From: Planctomycetota bacterium | GTDB taxonomy: Bacteria > Planctomycetota > Phycisphaerae > UBA1845 > Fen-1342 | Direction: 5' to 3' | Length of the DNA stretch: 63,273 nt | Assembly (NCBI GenBank): GCA_018814045.1 | Contig: JAHJAR010000284.1 | Coordinates: forward strand, 1 to 63,273 | Shown: positions 18,117-25,568 of the stretch, piece by piece | Layout: every line of letters starts with the position of its first letter | How positions within the stretch are numbered: the stretch's first letter is position 1 | Made by a program: the position numbers and the translations under genes | Notes under the pieces: model-generated | What the model was told of the DNA's origin: nothing | Databases searched by the model: none | Seen by the model: only the letters and a program-made list of their open reading frames with translations

Positions 18117-18435
18117 TGCTCCGTCACACTTGGAATGATGGACACCAGCCAGGGTGGCACAGGTGTCTCGCCTGTGAAAACCTCGGGCGGGGCGCCCGAG
18201 CCACCCGCCAGATGATGTGTGGCGAGGCACTAGTGTTCCGAATCCGAAGTTCGTTTAACAACCTGGATCGAAGAGCCGCGGGCTTCAGCCCGCGCGGCGC
18301 CGCGCAGGCTGAAGCCTGCGGCTCTTTCAGTGAGCGAGACTCTTGTGCCGAAGTCCAGACTCAGGACACCAGTACCGCGTCCCGCCTGCATTGACGGGTA
18401 CTGCTGGTGGCCCATGGCTGAAAAGGTGGGCCACC
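18113..18435. repeat. repeat-filled 424-base gap inside the BMC locus
   Basis: The gap between BMC-P copy 1 and the aldehyde dehydrogenase is made of dispersed repeat pieces. CTAGTGCTCCGTCAC begins at the stop codon, and a GCACTAGTG occurs again near 18230. A 19-nt arm AGAGCCGCGGGCTTCAGCC at 18272-18290 pairs, with one mismatch, with 18307-18325. A perfect hairpin pairs GGTGGCCCA (18406-18414) with TGGGCCACC (18427-18435). No credible gene is present; the hairpins may attenuate transcription into the downstream half of the locus. Confidence 0.7.
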
Positions 18436-18540
18436 CAGCCGAGGAGTACACGGGCGCGACGCCGACGCGCCCGAAAACCCGAGCGTGACGCGATGCTGGG
18501 GGCGGCCGTCGCACCGCACACGAAGCAAGGGCTGTAGGCC

Positions 18541-19983
18541 GTGGGCAGATTGACCGACGAGCAAGTGAACACCATCGCCGCTCAGGTGCTCCAACTCCTG
18601 GGCCCCGGCGCTGCGGCACCACTGGCCGCCGCCGCCCCGGGTGCAGCGGCGAGCGGAACACGTGGTGTGGCGCCGGATGTGGACAGCGCCGTAGCGTCAG
18701 CCACGCAAGCGCAGCGCGAACTGATGCGGTTGACCGTTGCCAAGCGCGACGAGATGGTGCGCAGCATCCGCCAGGCGATGCTGGCCCACGCGGAGTCGCT
18801 GGCCGAGGAGGCGTGCCAGGAAACCGAACTGGGCCGCCTCGAAGACAAGATCAAAAAGAACCGATTGGTGGCGGAGAAAACACCCGGCACTGAAGATTTG
18901 CGGCCGGCCGCGATCACCGGCGACCGCGGCCTGATGTTGACCGAACCGGCACCCTACGGCGTGGTCGCCGCCATCACCCCCATCACCAACCCGACTTCGA
19001 CGATCATCTGCAACACGATCGGCATGGTTGCGGCGGGCAACGGCGTCGTCTTCAACGTCCACCCCGGGGCCCGGGCTGTTTCCATCCGCAACGTGGCGCT
19101 GATCAACGCAGCGATCACCAAGGTCGGCGGGCCGGCCAACCTGGTCACCGCGGTCGCCGAGCCGACCATCCAGAGCGCCCAGGCCCTGATGCGCCACCCG
19201 GGGGTAAACCTGCTGGTCGTCACCGGCGGACCGGGCGTTGTGCGGGAAGCAATGCAAAGCGGCAAACGCGCGATCTGCGCGGGGCCGGGCAACCCGCCGG
19301 TCGTCGTGGACGAAACCGCCGACCTTGAGCAGGCGGGGCGTGATATCGTTGCCGGAGCGTCGTTCGACAACAACGTGATCTGCGTGGACGAGAAGACGAT
19401 CATCGCGGTTAGCGCAATTGCAGACCGTCTGATCCAATCGATGCTGGCGCACGGGGCGGTGCTGCTGACCCCCGCCCAGGCCCGACAGCTCGAGCGTTTG
19501 ATCTTCACCGAAACGAAAGGGCCACGACGATCAGCGGTCGTCGAGAAGAGCCTGGTCGGCAAGGACGCCGCGGTGATTCTCTCGCGCATCGGCATGAACG
19601 TCGACGTTGGCGTACGGTTGGGTCTGATCGAAGTCGAGGCCGATCACCCGCTGGTGTGGACCGAGCAGATGATGCCGATCATGCCGATCGTGCGCGTGCG
19701 CGACGTCGACGAGGGCATCGATCTGGCGGTGGAGGCGGAACTCGGGCGGCGGCACACCGCCGTCATGCACTCCAAGAATCTCGACAACCTGAGCCGCATG
19801 GCCCGTGTGATGAATTGCAGCATATTCGTGAAAAACGGGTTGGCCGTCGCCGGGCTGGGCTACGGCGGCGAGGGCTACTGCTCTTTCTCGATCGCCAGCC
19901 CAACCGGTGAAGGGCTGACCAAGGCGCGCGACTTCACGCGCGAGCGCCGTTGTACCCTCGTGGACCATTTTCGCATCGTATGA
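18541..19983 (+). CDS. BMC-associated acylating aldehyde dehydrogenase (PduP/EutE-like)
   Basis: A 480-residue CoA-acylating aldehyde dehydrogenase, the signature core enzyme of metabolosomes: aldehyde + NAD+ + CoA gives acyl-CoA + NADH. The cofactor region reads EPAPYGVVAAITPITNPTSTI, and FNVHPGARA and VTGGPGVV follow. The catalytic Cys281 lies in SFDNNVICVDEK, and the late LGYGGEGYCSFSIA is typical of PduP. Residues 4-20 (LTDEQVNTIAAQVLQLL) form an amphipathic helix joined to the enzyme by an Ala/Gly/Pro linker, the usual encapsulation peptide. In this context the likely substrate is acetaldehyde from the DeoC domain at 15249. The start is GTG 18541. The TGA stop overlaps the next ATG by four bases. 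Confidence 0.92.
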   Translation: MGRLTDEQVNTIAAQVLQLLGPGAAAPLAAAAPGAAASGTRGVAPDVDSAVASATQAQRELMRLTVAKRDEMVRSIRQAMLAHAESLAEEACQETELGRLEDKIKKNRLVAEKTPGTEDLRPAAITGDRGLMLTEPAPYGVVAAITPITNPTSTIICNTIGMVAAGNGVVFNVHPGARAVSIRNVALINAAITKVGGPANLVTAVAEPTIQSAQALMRHPGVNLLVVTGGPGVVREAMQSGKRAICAGPGNPPVVVDETADLEQAGRDIVAGASFDNNVICVDEKTIIAVSAIADRLIQSMLAHGAVLLTPAQARQLERLIFTETKGPRRSAVVEKSLVGKDAAVILSRIGMNVDVGVRLGLIEVEADHPLVWTEQMMPIMPIVRVRDVDEGIDLAVEAELGRRHTAVMHSKNLDNLSRMARVMNCSIFVKNGLAVAGLGYGGEGYCSFSIASPTGEGLTKARDFTRERRCTLVDHFRIV

Positions 19984-20570
19984 CCAGATACCCCGCCATC
20001 GCGCTGCTCGAGTTCGACTCCATTGCCAGCGGAACCACGGCCGGCGACGCGATGGTCAAGGCCGCACCGATCGACAGAATCCAGGCGGGTACGATCCATC
20101 GTGGCAGATACCTGGTGCTCGTCGGCGGGAGCGTCGCCGCGGTAGAAGAGGCGCTAATGGCTGGGCTGCGCGTGGGGGGCGGATCGGTGCTGGACAGGGT
20201 CCTGCTGCCCGACGTGCACGACGAGGTGCACGACGCCATCCTCGGCACGCGCCGCGACGATCGCTACGATGCCCTGGGCATCATCGAGACGGAAACGGTC
20301 GCCGCCACGGTGCAGGCGTCTGACGCGGCAGTGAAAGGCGCTGCCGTCCACGTGCGTGAGATTCGCCTGGGCGACGGCCTGGGCGGCAAGGGAATCGTGT
20401 GGTGCACTGGAGCGGTGGCCGATGTGCAGGCGGCGATCGACATCGGCACCGGGGCCATCGCCGATCGACAAACCGCGCCATGGTCAACGATCATCCCGGC
20501 ACTACACGAAGAGATGCAGCGCGAGATCCGCGCTACCTCCCGCTTCCGTCGTTCCGCGCGAAAGGGCTGA
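19980..20570 (+). CDS. BMC-T trimeric shell protein (two BMC domains)
   Basis: A 196-residue protein with two clear BMC folds: domain one about residues 5-85 (IALLEFDSIASGTTAGDAMV, RYLVLVGGSVAAVEEAL), domain two about 95-175 (ALGIIETETVAATVQASDAA, GKGIVWCTGAVADVQAAID). This is the single-disc BMC-T arrangement seen, for example, in the Haliangium ochraceum shell. The ATG overlaps the aldehyde dehydrogenase stop (ATGA), implying translational coupling. The C-terminal tail RFRRSARKG is very basic. Confidence 0.92.
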   Translation: MTRYPAIALLEFDSIASGTTAGDAMVKAAPIDRIQAGTIHRGRYLVLVGGSVAAVEEALMAGLRVGGGSVLDRVLLPDVHDEVHDAILGTRRDDRYDALGIIETETVAATVQASDAAVKGAAVHVREIRLGDGLGGKGIVWCTGAVADVQAAIDIGTGAIADRQTAPWSTIIPALHEEMQREIRATSRFRRSARKG

Positions 20571-20572
20571 CC

Positions 20573-20848
20573 GTGCAACTGGGACGTGTCATCGGCACTG
20601 TCGTTCCCTGCGTCGTCTACGAGGGACTGGCCGGCGTGCCTTTCCTCATCGTCCAGCCCCTGGATCGCCGCTGCCAATCCAAGGGCACTCCGCTGGTTAC
20701 TGCCGACTCCACCCGCATGGCCGGGCCGGGTGAGTTGGTGTACTACGAGGGCGGGCGCGAGGCGGCCATGGCGCTCGAGCCCTGGTTCGTGCCGGTGGAC
20801 CACGCGATCATCGGAATCGTGGACGGCGTGAACCGCCCGAAAGACTAG
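20573..20848 (+). CDS. BMC-P pentameric vertex protein, copy 2
   Basis: A 91-residue EutN/CcmL-family protein: QLGRVIGTVVPCVVYEGLAG at the start, PLVTADSTRMAGPGELVYY in the middle, and DHAIIGIVDGVN at the end. GTG 20573 follows the BMC-T stop by two bases, with AAAGGG just upstream inside that gene, so the two are coupled. It differs from the other two BMC-P copies mainly in the loop before the VxADS strand. Its TAG stop again lies in a CTAGTGCTC repeat end. Confidence 0.92.
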   Translation: MQLGRVIGTVVPCVVYEGLAGVPFLIVQPLDRRCQSKGTPLVTADSTRMAGPGELVYYEGGREAAMALEPWFVPVDHAIIGIVDGVNRPKD

Positions 20849-20910
20849 TGCTCTGTTAAGCGTCAACTGATGGGTGGCCCATGGCTTCAGCCGTGGGGGA
20901 CGCGAATCGG
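20845..20910. repeat. CTAGTGCTC-type repeat end between BMC-P copies 2 and 3
   Basis: The sequence starting at the BMC-P stop reads CTAGTGCTCTGTTAAGCG, then TCAACTGATGGGTGGCCCAT. It matches the start of the 18113 element and, in reverse complement, 32911-32936, where TGACGGAGCACTAG is preceded by CCAATTGATG. These are copies of one dispersed element. Confidence 0.6.
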
Positions 20911-20949
20911 CGCCGAATTCGTCACGCAACCCGCTCCGCAGGAGCCGCG

Positions 20950-21240
20950 ATGATACTGGGAATCGTCAAAGGCGAGATCCACTCAACGATCAACCACTCG
21001 GCGTACGACAGCCGCCGGCTCCTGCTGGTCGATCGAATCACGCCGGACGGCCGCGAAGACGGCAACTACCTCATCGCAGTCGCCGCGGTAGACGCCGGCG
21101 TGGGCCAGACCGTCCTGATGATCGACGAGGGCAACTCGGCCCGGCAGATCGTCGATGACGCGTCCGCCCCCATCCGTTCGATCATCATTGGCGTCGTGGA
21201 TGAGATCGACGTGGGCAGCAGCGACGAGCCGCGCACATAG
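20950..21240 (+). CDS. BMC-P pentameric vertex protein, copy 3
   Basis: A 96-residue EutN/CcmL-family protein: MILGIVKGEIHSTINHSAYD, LLLVDRI, then YLIAVAAVDAGVGQTVLMID, NSARQIVDD and IIIGVVDEIDV. AGGAG lies five bases before ATG 20950. It is the last gene of the locus. A half-copy of the large palindromic repeat (21249-21303) follows, and then the convergent SPFH gene. Confidence 0.93.
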   Translation: MILGIVKGEIHSTINHSAYDSRRLLLVDRITPDGREDGNYLIAVAAVDAGVGQTVLMIDEGNSARQIVDDASAPIRSIIIGVVDEIDVGSSDEPRT

Positions 21241-21248
21241 GCCGGCGG

Positions 21249-21303
21249 TCTTGCGGCAACCGCTTCCGCTCGCGGCTCGGAACGAGTCTTTGGATAGGTT
21301 CTA
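21249..21303. repeat. half-copy of the palindromic repeat
   Basis: The right arm of the repeat family (a CAACCGCTTCC core followed by CGCGGCTCGGAACGAGTC) sits between the stop codons of the last BMC gene and the convergent SPFH gene. The left arm is missing. It may serve as a shared terminator. Confidence 0.55.
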
Positions 21304-21305
21304 CG

Positions 21306-23075
21306 CTATGCCGTCTCATCCGGTGGTGCGCCGACTTCGGCCGTCACCATACAGACGTCTTCGACCCACTCGTGCAGCATGCGCGCGATCGGAACGTCGT
21401 GGCCGCAGCGCGCGGGGGTGTTCGCGTTCATCACGATCAGGCGGTCGCGGACCCGGTTCAACGCTACCAGAAGGTCGTCACAGGCCCACACGCGCCGGAT
21501 GCGCGTGTCGGTCCTGAGCAAGGGGGCAACGACACCCTCCTCGCCGTACACGCCGCACACGCCTTGCTCCCCGGCGGGGATGACGATTTCGACGAGATCG
21601 TTCCAGCGGCGCGCCACTATCGATTCGATCCGGTCAGCGGCACGGTGGAGAACCTCCCACACGCCCCCGGAGCCATCCAGCGTATCGCGCAGCAGCATGC
21701 CCTTGGCAGTTCCGAGGAAAACCGCGTCATCGACCACCGTCAGGCAGTGGATCGTGTCTCCCGCCGTGTCCATCTCACCGAGGCGTTGGCCAGCGGTATC
21801 GTAGATCAGGACGGAGTCGTCCGCGGCGAACACTACACGGCCATCCGGCAGAGCTGTCACGGCGCGAATCGTGGCTGGGACGCCGTTCTCCGGCTGCAGT
21901 AGTGCCTGCCCCGCCCCCGCCCCATCCAGAGGCCAGCACCAGCAGCCGAGCTGCGAGTGCGTGGCGACCAGCTTGTCACCGACCACGGCCGCGGCGTTGA
22001 ACCCGCTGCGCGGCTCAACCGCTCCTGGAACAGCGTGCCTGCCCACAACGTCGCCGGTCGCCGCGTCCAGCACCCACACACCGGTCGCCGCGCCGACCAG
22101 CAGCCGGTTCTGCGTCCGCGCAAAGGACACCGACCGCAGCCCGCCCAGTTCCGCTCCCGGCCGGCAGCGCCGAATGATGCGCTCCGGCTCGCCCGGGTCG
22201 AGCCAGACACATTCAGCGCCAACGACCGCGACGATCGCTTTGGCAACGAGGCGATCGGGCGTAATGCGCCACAGGTTTTCCAACAAACGGCCGCGCTCTG
22301 CCGGCGTCAATGCCGGGAGCAGGTCGCGCCAGCAGATCTGGCCGTCGGCATCGGCCACCAGCTTGAGCTTATCGAGCAACGCAGTCATGTCGCTCAGGCG
22401 ACGGCGCGTGGCCGCGGTCGCCGCCTGCTCGACCACCTCGCGCGCCTTGATCTGTCTGACGCGTTCGGTAGTCTGGCGGCGCAGCGCCTCTTCCTGGGCC
22501 AACGTCGCACTGGCGAACTCCACCCGCAGCACGCGTTCGAGCACGAGCCCCGTGTCAAACAGGAACTGCCGCAGTTGCGCGCCGATGAACTCGCCCAGCG
22601 CTTCGCGCTGGTCTGCGCGCATGAGTTCTTCGGCCCGATGCTCGCCAACGAACCGCCCGAGCGCCGCGGCCCCACCCGCCGCGGCCAACGCCGCGGCCAG
22701 GCGATCGAGCGTCAATTCGTCCTGATTCATGAGCGCCTGACGCAGTGCCGCCAGATCGTCGTCGCGCGCCTGCCAACGCACGGCGAGCGCGATCGAACCC
22801 GCGACCAAGTTGCCGCAACTGGCGCGGCGTTCCGCCACATGCAGGGGGACCGTGACGGCTTGAGTTCGCACGAGCAGCAGACGATCGTCCGAGCCCGGAC
22901 GGGGGTCTTCACCCGCGGGAACCACTCGGCGCCGCCCGTCCCGTTGTTCGACCAACCCCATCCAGGTGTCCGGGATCACCGTTTCGGACAGCAGGGTGCG
23001 CGGCCAGGCCTCGCCCGTGCAGCTCAATGCCACGAGGGCCGTATCCGCCAGCTTCGTCAGCACGTCCCGTCTCAT
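21306..23075 (-). CDS. SPFH/Band-7-like domain fused to a beta-propeller
   Basis: A 589-residue protein with no signal peptide. Residues about 65-225 read as an SPFH/Band-7-like unit: RLLLVRTQAVTVPLHVAER, IALAVRWQARDDDLAALRQAL, then a long charged helix rich in Arg/Glu/Ala (LAQEEALRRQTTERVRQIKA). Such domains oligomerise at membranes. Residues about 265-589 form WD/PQQ-like beta-propeller blades (NRLLVGAATGVWVLDAATGD, GDKLVATHSQLGCWCWPLDG, GRVVFAADDSVLIYDTAGQR and DAVFLGTAKGMLLRDTLDG). It is the last gene of the ESCRT-like group, and its ATG overlaps the preceding stop by one base. A scaffold or sensor role at the membrane is inferred. Confidence 0.6.
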   Translation of the reverse strand: MRRDVLTKLADTALVALSCTGEAWPRTLLSETVIPDTWMGLVEQRDGRRRVVPAGEDPRPGSDDRLLLVRTQAVTVPLHVAERRASCGNLVAGSIALAVRWQARDDDLAALRQALMNQDELTLDRLAAALAAAGGAAALGRFVGEHRAEELMRADQREALGEFIGAQLRQFLFDTGLVLERVLRVEFASATLAQEEALRRQTTERVRQIKAREVVEQAATAATRRRLSDMTALLDKLKLVADADGQICWRDLLPALTPAERGRLLENLWRITPDRLVAKAIVAVVGAECVWLDPGEPERIIRRCRPGAELGGLRSVSFARTQNRLLVGAATGVWVLDAATGDVVGRHAVPGAVEPRSGFNAAAVVGDKLVATHSQLGCWCWPLDGAGAGQALLQPENGVPATIRAVTALPDGRVVFAADDSVLIYDTAGQRLGEMDTAGDTIHCLTVVDDAVFLGTAKGMLLRDTLDGSGGVWEVLHRAADRIESIVARRWNDLVEIVIPAGEQGVCGVYGEEGVVAPLLRTDTRIRRVWACDDLLVALNRVRDRLIVMNANTPARCGHDVPIARMLHEWVEDVCMVTAEVGAPPDETA

Positions 23076-23395
23076 CAGTGCCGCTCCGGACCGGCGGCGC
23101 GACCAGAGAGCCGCGCCCGGTCAGGCTCCTTCCGACCACGTCCGCCAGCAACGCCGAATATGACGAGCGGCACGCAGAAGAACAGCGCCGTAGCGCCCGC
23201 GACGCGTAACATGGACACGAACAGGAACACAAAGAAGCCCACGAACACCACCACGAAGAACCAGTGCGGGGCCACCCGCGATTGAGCCGGAACGGTTTCG
23301 GCGTCCGCGCTCAGCCGTAGGCCGCAGCGAGCGCAGTAGCGCGCGTCCAACCTGTTCCGCTGGTCACATCTGGTGTTCGGGCATTTTCGTCGCAT
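23075..23395 (-). CDS. zinc-ribbon membrane protein
   Basis: A 106-residue protein. An N-terminal double-Cys zinc ribbon (CPNTRC and YCARCG) precedes two adjacent hydrophobic helices (WFFVVVFVGFFVFLFVSML and ATALFFCVPLVIFGVAGG) and a basic tail. ATG 23395 is chosen because the sequence upstream is translated palindromic repeat. Its layout mirrors the protein at 29700-29981 with domains in the opposite order. The TGA overlaps the ATG of the SPFH gene. Possibly a membrane adaptor of the system. Confidence 0.65.
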   Translation of the reverse strand: MRRKCPNTRCDQRNRLDARYCARCGLRLSADAETVPAQSRVAPHWFFVVVFVGFFVFLFVSMLRVAGATALFFCVPLVIFGVAGGRGRKEPDRARLSGRAAGPERH

Positions 23396-23415
23396 GGCCT
23401 TCACGTCACTGTTGT

Positions 23416-23521
23416 GGTGTCTCACAACCACGGCGTCCTTCCGAGCCGCGACCGTTAGGTAGCGGTTGCGTCGAGAACCGCGCGGCCCCGCCAAAAACCG
23501 CTCCCTAACGGTCGCGGCTCG
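23416..23521. repeat. palindromic intergenic repeat with TIR-like end
   Basis: Begins GGTGTCTCACAACCACGGCG. An almost perfect inverted repeat follows: CCGAGCCGCGACCGTTAGGT at the left and CCCTAACGGTCGCGGCTCGG at the right, with a GCGGTTGCGTCGAGAACCGC centre. It separates the AAA gene from the zinc-ribbon gene and would fold into a long hairpin in mRNA. Confidence 0.75.
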
Positions 23522-23573
23522 GGTTCGAGCGCACTGCCATATTCGTACGACACCACACTACCCTCGGCCGCCG

Positions 23574-24698
23574 CTAACCCGTGCTGGCCGCCCACTGGTC
23601 GTACTTCGCACAATCCGCCTTGCGGACCGACGGCGGCATTTCTTCGATCACGGCCAGCACGTCCGCCATACGTATATTACGCGGTTCGGCCCCCGCCACG
23701 GTTTCCAAAAACGGGCGAGTTGCCGAACGGCCCGCGATGGCCTTGATGTCCGCCCCGCTGTAGCCGGCTGTGCGCTCGACCAGGGCCGCCAGATCGACGT
23801 CGTCGTCCAGCGGCCGCTTGCTCAAATAGATCTCGAAGAGCCTGAACCGGGCCGCGGGGTCGGGCAGGGGGACGTAGACTTTCGCGTCGAAGCGGCCCGG
23901 ACGCATCACGGCCACATCGAGACTCCAGGGCTCGTTGGTCGCCCCGAGGAACAGCAGCGCCCGGCCCGCCTTACGATCAAAACCCTCCAGTTCCTGGAGA
24001 ATCTGGGGTACGACGCGTTGCATGACCGTGGATTGACTGGAACGCCGCTTTGGAACCAGCGCGTCGATCTCGTCGATGAAGATGACGCTCTTGTCCTCGC
24101 CTTTGGCGGCCTGGAAGAGCTTGCGCACGTTCTGCTCGGCCTCGCCCACCCATTTGCTCATCAACTGCGCCGGCGTAATCACGAACATCGTCGCGTCCAG
24201 CTCGCAGGCGATCGCCTTGGCGATCATCGTCTTGCCGGTTCCCGGCGGACCGAAGAGCAGCATCCCGCCACCGACCGCAATGCCGTAACGCTGGGCCAGT
24301 TCCGGATGGCGGAACGGGTAAATCATCTTCAGATAGATCTCCTCCTTCACGTCCTCCAGACCGGCGATGTCGTCGAAGTGGATGTCGGGCTTCTCGCGGA
24401 CGATCCAGTCGCTGGCGTCCGGTCCGGAGTCCTCCTCGTCCCGGGCGCGATCACGGCTGCGGCCTCCACCACCCGGCCCGTGCTTGGCCTTGCGCTCACA
24501 GTCCTTCGCCAGATCGATCAGTTCCTTGGCGTAGGCCTCCTGTTCAGCCCGCTGCTTGGGGTCCTTGCTCTCCTCGGCTAGCTCGATCATGCACTCCGCG
24601 GCCTGGATCAAGTAGGGCTTGGCCGCGACGTAGTCCCCCTGCTTCAGGGCGGCGACGCCTTTGTCTTTCAATCGTTTAAATGTGGTGAAGGTGGCCAT
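23574..24698 (-). CDS. MIT-domain AAA ATPase with Vps4/katanin-type architecture
   Basis: A 374-residue ATPase. Residues 4-70 form a three-helix MIT-like domain (LKDKGVAALKQGDYVAAKPY, IQAAECMIELAEES). A Gly/Asp-rich linker leads to a classical AAA module: DIHFDDIAGLEDVKEEIYL, Walker A GPPGTGKT near 150-157, Walker B VIFIDEID near 204-211, sensor-1 GATNEPWSLD, and an arginine-finger region in MRPGRFD. The C-terminal helix EEMPPSVRKADCAKYDQWA resembles the terminal helix of Vps4, spastin and katanin. MIT domains bind tails of ESCRT-III subunits, and Vps4 disassembles ESCRT-III filaments. The neighbouring Snf7-like gene makes the same partnership likely here. ATG 24698 is chosen because the MIT helix begins there. 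An upstream cassette separates it from the Snf7-like genes. Confidence 0.85.
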   Translation of the reverse strand: MATFTTFKRLKDKGVAALKQGDYVAAKPYLIQAAECMIELAEESKDPKQRAEQEAYAKELIDLAKDCERKAKHGPGGGGRSRDRARDEEDSGPDASDWIVREKPDIHFDDIAGLEDVKEEIYLKMIYPFRHPELAQRYGIAVGGGMLLFGPPGTGKTMIAKAIACELDATMFVITPAQLMSKWVGEAEQNVRKLFQAAKGEDKSVIFIDEIDALVPKRRSSQSTVMQRVVPQILQELEGFDRKAGRALLFLGATNEPWSLDVAVMRPGRFDAKVYVPLPDPAARFRLFEIYLSKRPLDDDVDLAALVERTAGYSGADIKAIAGRSATRPFLETVAGAEPRNIRMADVLAVIEEMPPSVRKADCAKYDQWAASTG

Positions 24699-24711
24699 AT
24701 AGAGCAGCTTC

Positions 24712-25230
24712 TCACTTGAACGAAGGAATGGAAGTGGGTAAGCCAACTCGCATGAAGAAACGGGCGAAAGCTTGGGAGAAGTGCTCCAGGAACGGCGAAT
24801 CCAGTCGCCAACGAGGGCCAGTTTCCTCTGCATGGCGCATCAAGTATTGAAGAGGCAGGCTGAAGATCTGCCCGAAATCGACTGCAAGAGCGCAGCGGTT
24901 GCTATCTGGTTCCGTTGGTGAGGCCAGGAGGTGCAAGCCCTCGACACGACCCTTGCGAACCTGCTCCCACATTCCCTTCGCCGCGTACTTTGGGTTCGCC
25001 TCCTCGAATTCGGGTAGCGAGTAGATGGGACACAGCGCGACGAGTGATACTTTTTGCGCCTTCAAGTCACAGCTCTGCGTAACAACGACGAGATCCGCCT
25101 CTGCTACAGGAACTTCCTCAACGTCGCGTCCATGGCCATACCCAGGATCGAAAGTGGGAATAAGGCATGCCGGCAGCAGGTCGCCTTGGGCTAACGTCGG
25201 TTCGTTCACCGAGTGCCAGAAAGGGCTCAT
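24712..25230 (-). CDS. conserved hypothetical protein, third gene of a TIGR04255 cassette
   Basis: A 172-residue soluble protein. Recognisable blocks are MSPFWHSVNEPTLAQGDLLP, LVVVTQSCDLKAQKV, a KGRVEGLHLLASPT segment, VDFGQIFSLPLQYL, and SPFLEHFSQAFARFFMRVG at the end. I have seen this combination as an uncharacterised family beside TIGR04255-type proteins, but know no function. The TQSCDL motif with its Cys/Asp pair could be catalytic. It starts five bases after the preceding gene ends. Base composition is visibly less GC-rich than the flanking ESCRT-like genes, which suggests transfer as a unit. Confidence 0.6.
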   Translation of the reverse strand: MSPFWHSVNEPTLAQGDLLPACLIPTFDPGYGHGRDVEEVPVAEADLVVVTQSCDLKAQKVSLVALCPIYSLPEFEEANPKYAAKGMWEQVRKGRVEGLHLLASPTEPDSNRCALAVDFGQIFSLPLQYLMRHAEETGPRWRLDSPFLEHFSQAFARFFMRVGLPTSIPSFK

Positions 25231-25235
25231 CGCTT

Positions 25236-25568
25236 CTACTCTTGGGAAGGAAACGCCCTGGGTTTCATCCGCCCGACGAACCTGTAGCGGGTCCGGACAT
25301 GAAACGACGGCTGGGCCAGCACATGATTGTACGTTAGGTCGTCCGGTTCTTCTGCGAGCGCGACTAGCACCTCCGCCCTCTGGTACCAATGCTCTAACGT
25401 GGTTTCTTCCAGAGCGTTGAGCTGGCGACCGGCATCACCGTGTACCCGCGCGCGTTCGCTGGCGAGGGGCGACTGCCCTAACAAATGTGACAGCCATTGC
25501 CACCATGTTGACCGCCGGTCATCCGAATCTGATTCCGCAGTCGGTACGTGCAGCGCGACAGTTGCCAT
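25236..25568 (-). CDS. small hypothetical protein, second gene of a TIGR04255 cassette
   Basis: A 110-residue protein with no family I recognise. It has a Trp-rich stretch (STWWQWLSHLLGQSP), a run of charged helix (LNALEETTLEHWYQRAEVLV) and a basic C-terminus (RTRYRFVGRMKPR). ATG 25568 shares its A with the TAA stop of the preceding TIGR04255 gene (TAATG), so translation is coupled. The unusual composition and coupling suggest a small partner protein of the TIGR04255 product. Confidence 0.55.
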   Translation of the reverse strand: MATVALHVPTAESDSDDRRSTWWQWLSHLLGQSPLASERARVHGDAGRQLNALEETTLEHWYQRAEVLVALAEEPDDLTYNHVLAQPSFHVRTRYRFVGRMKPRAFPSQE

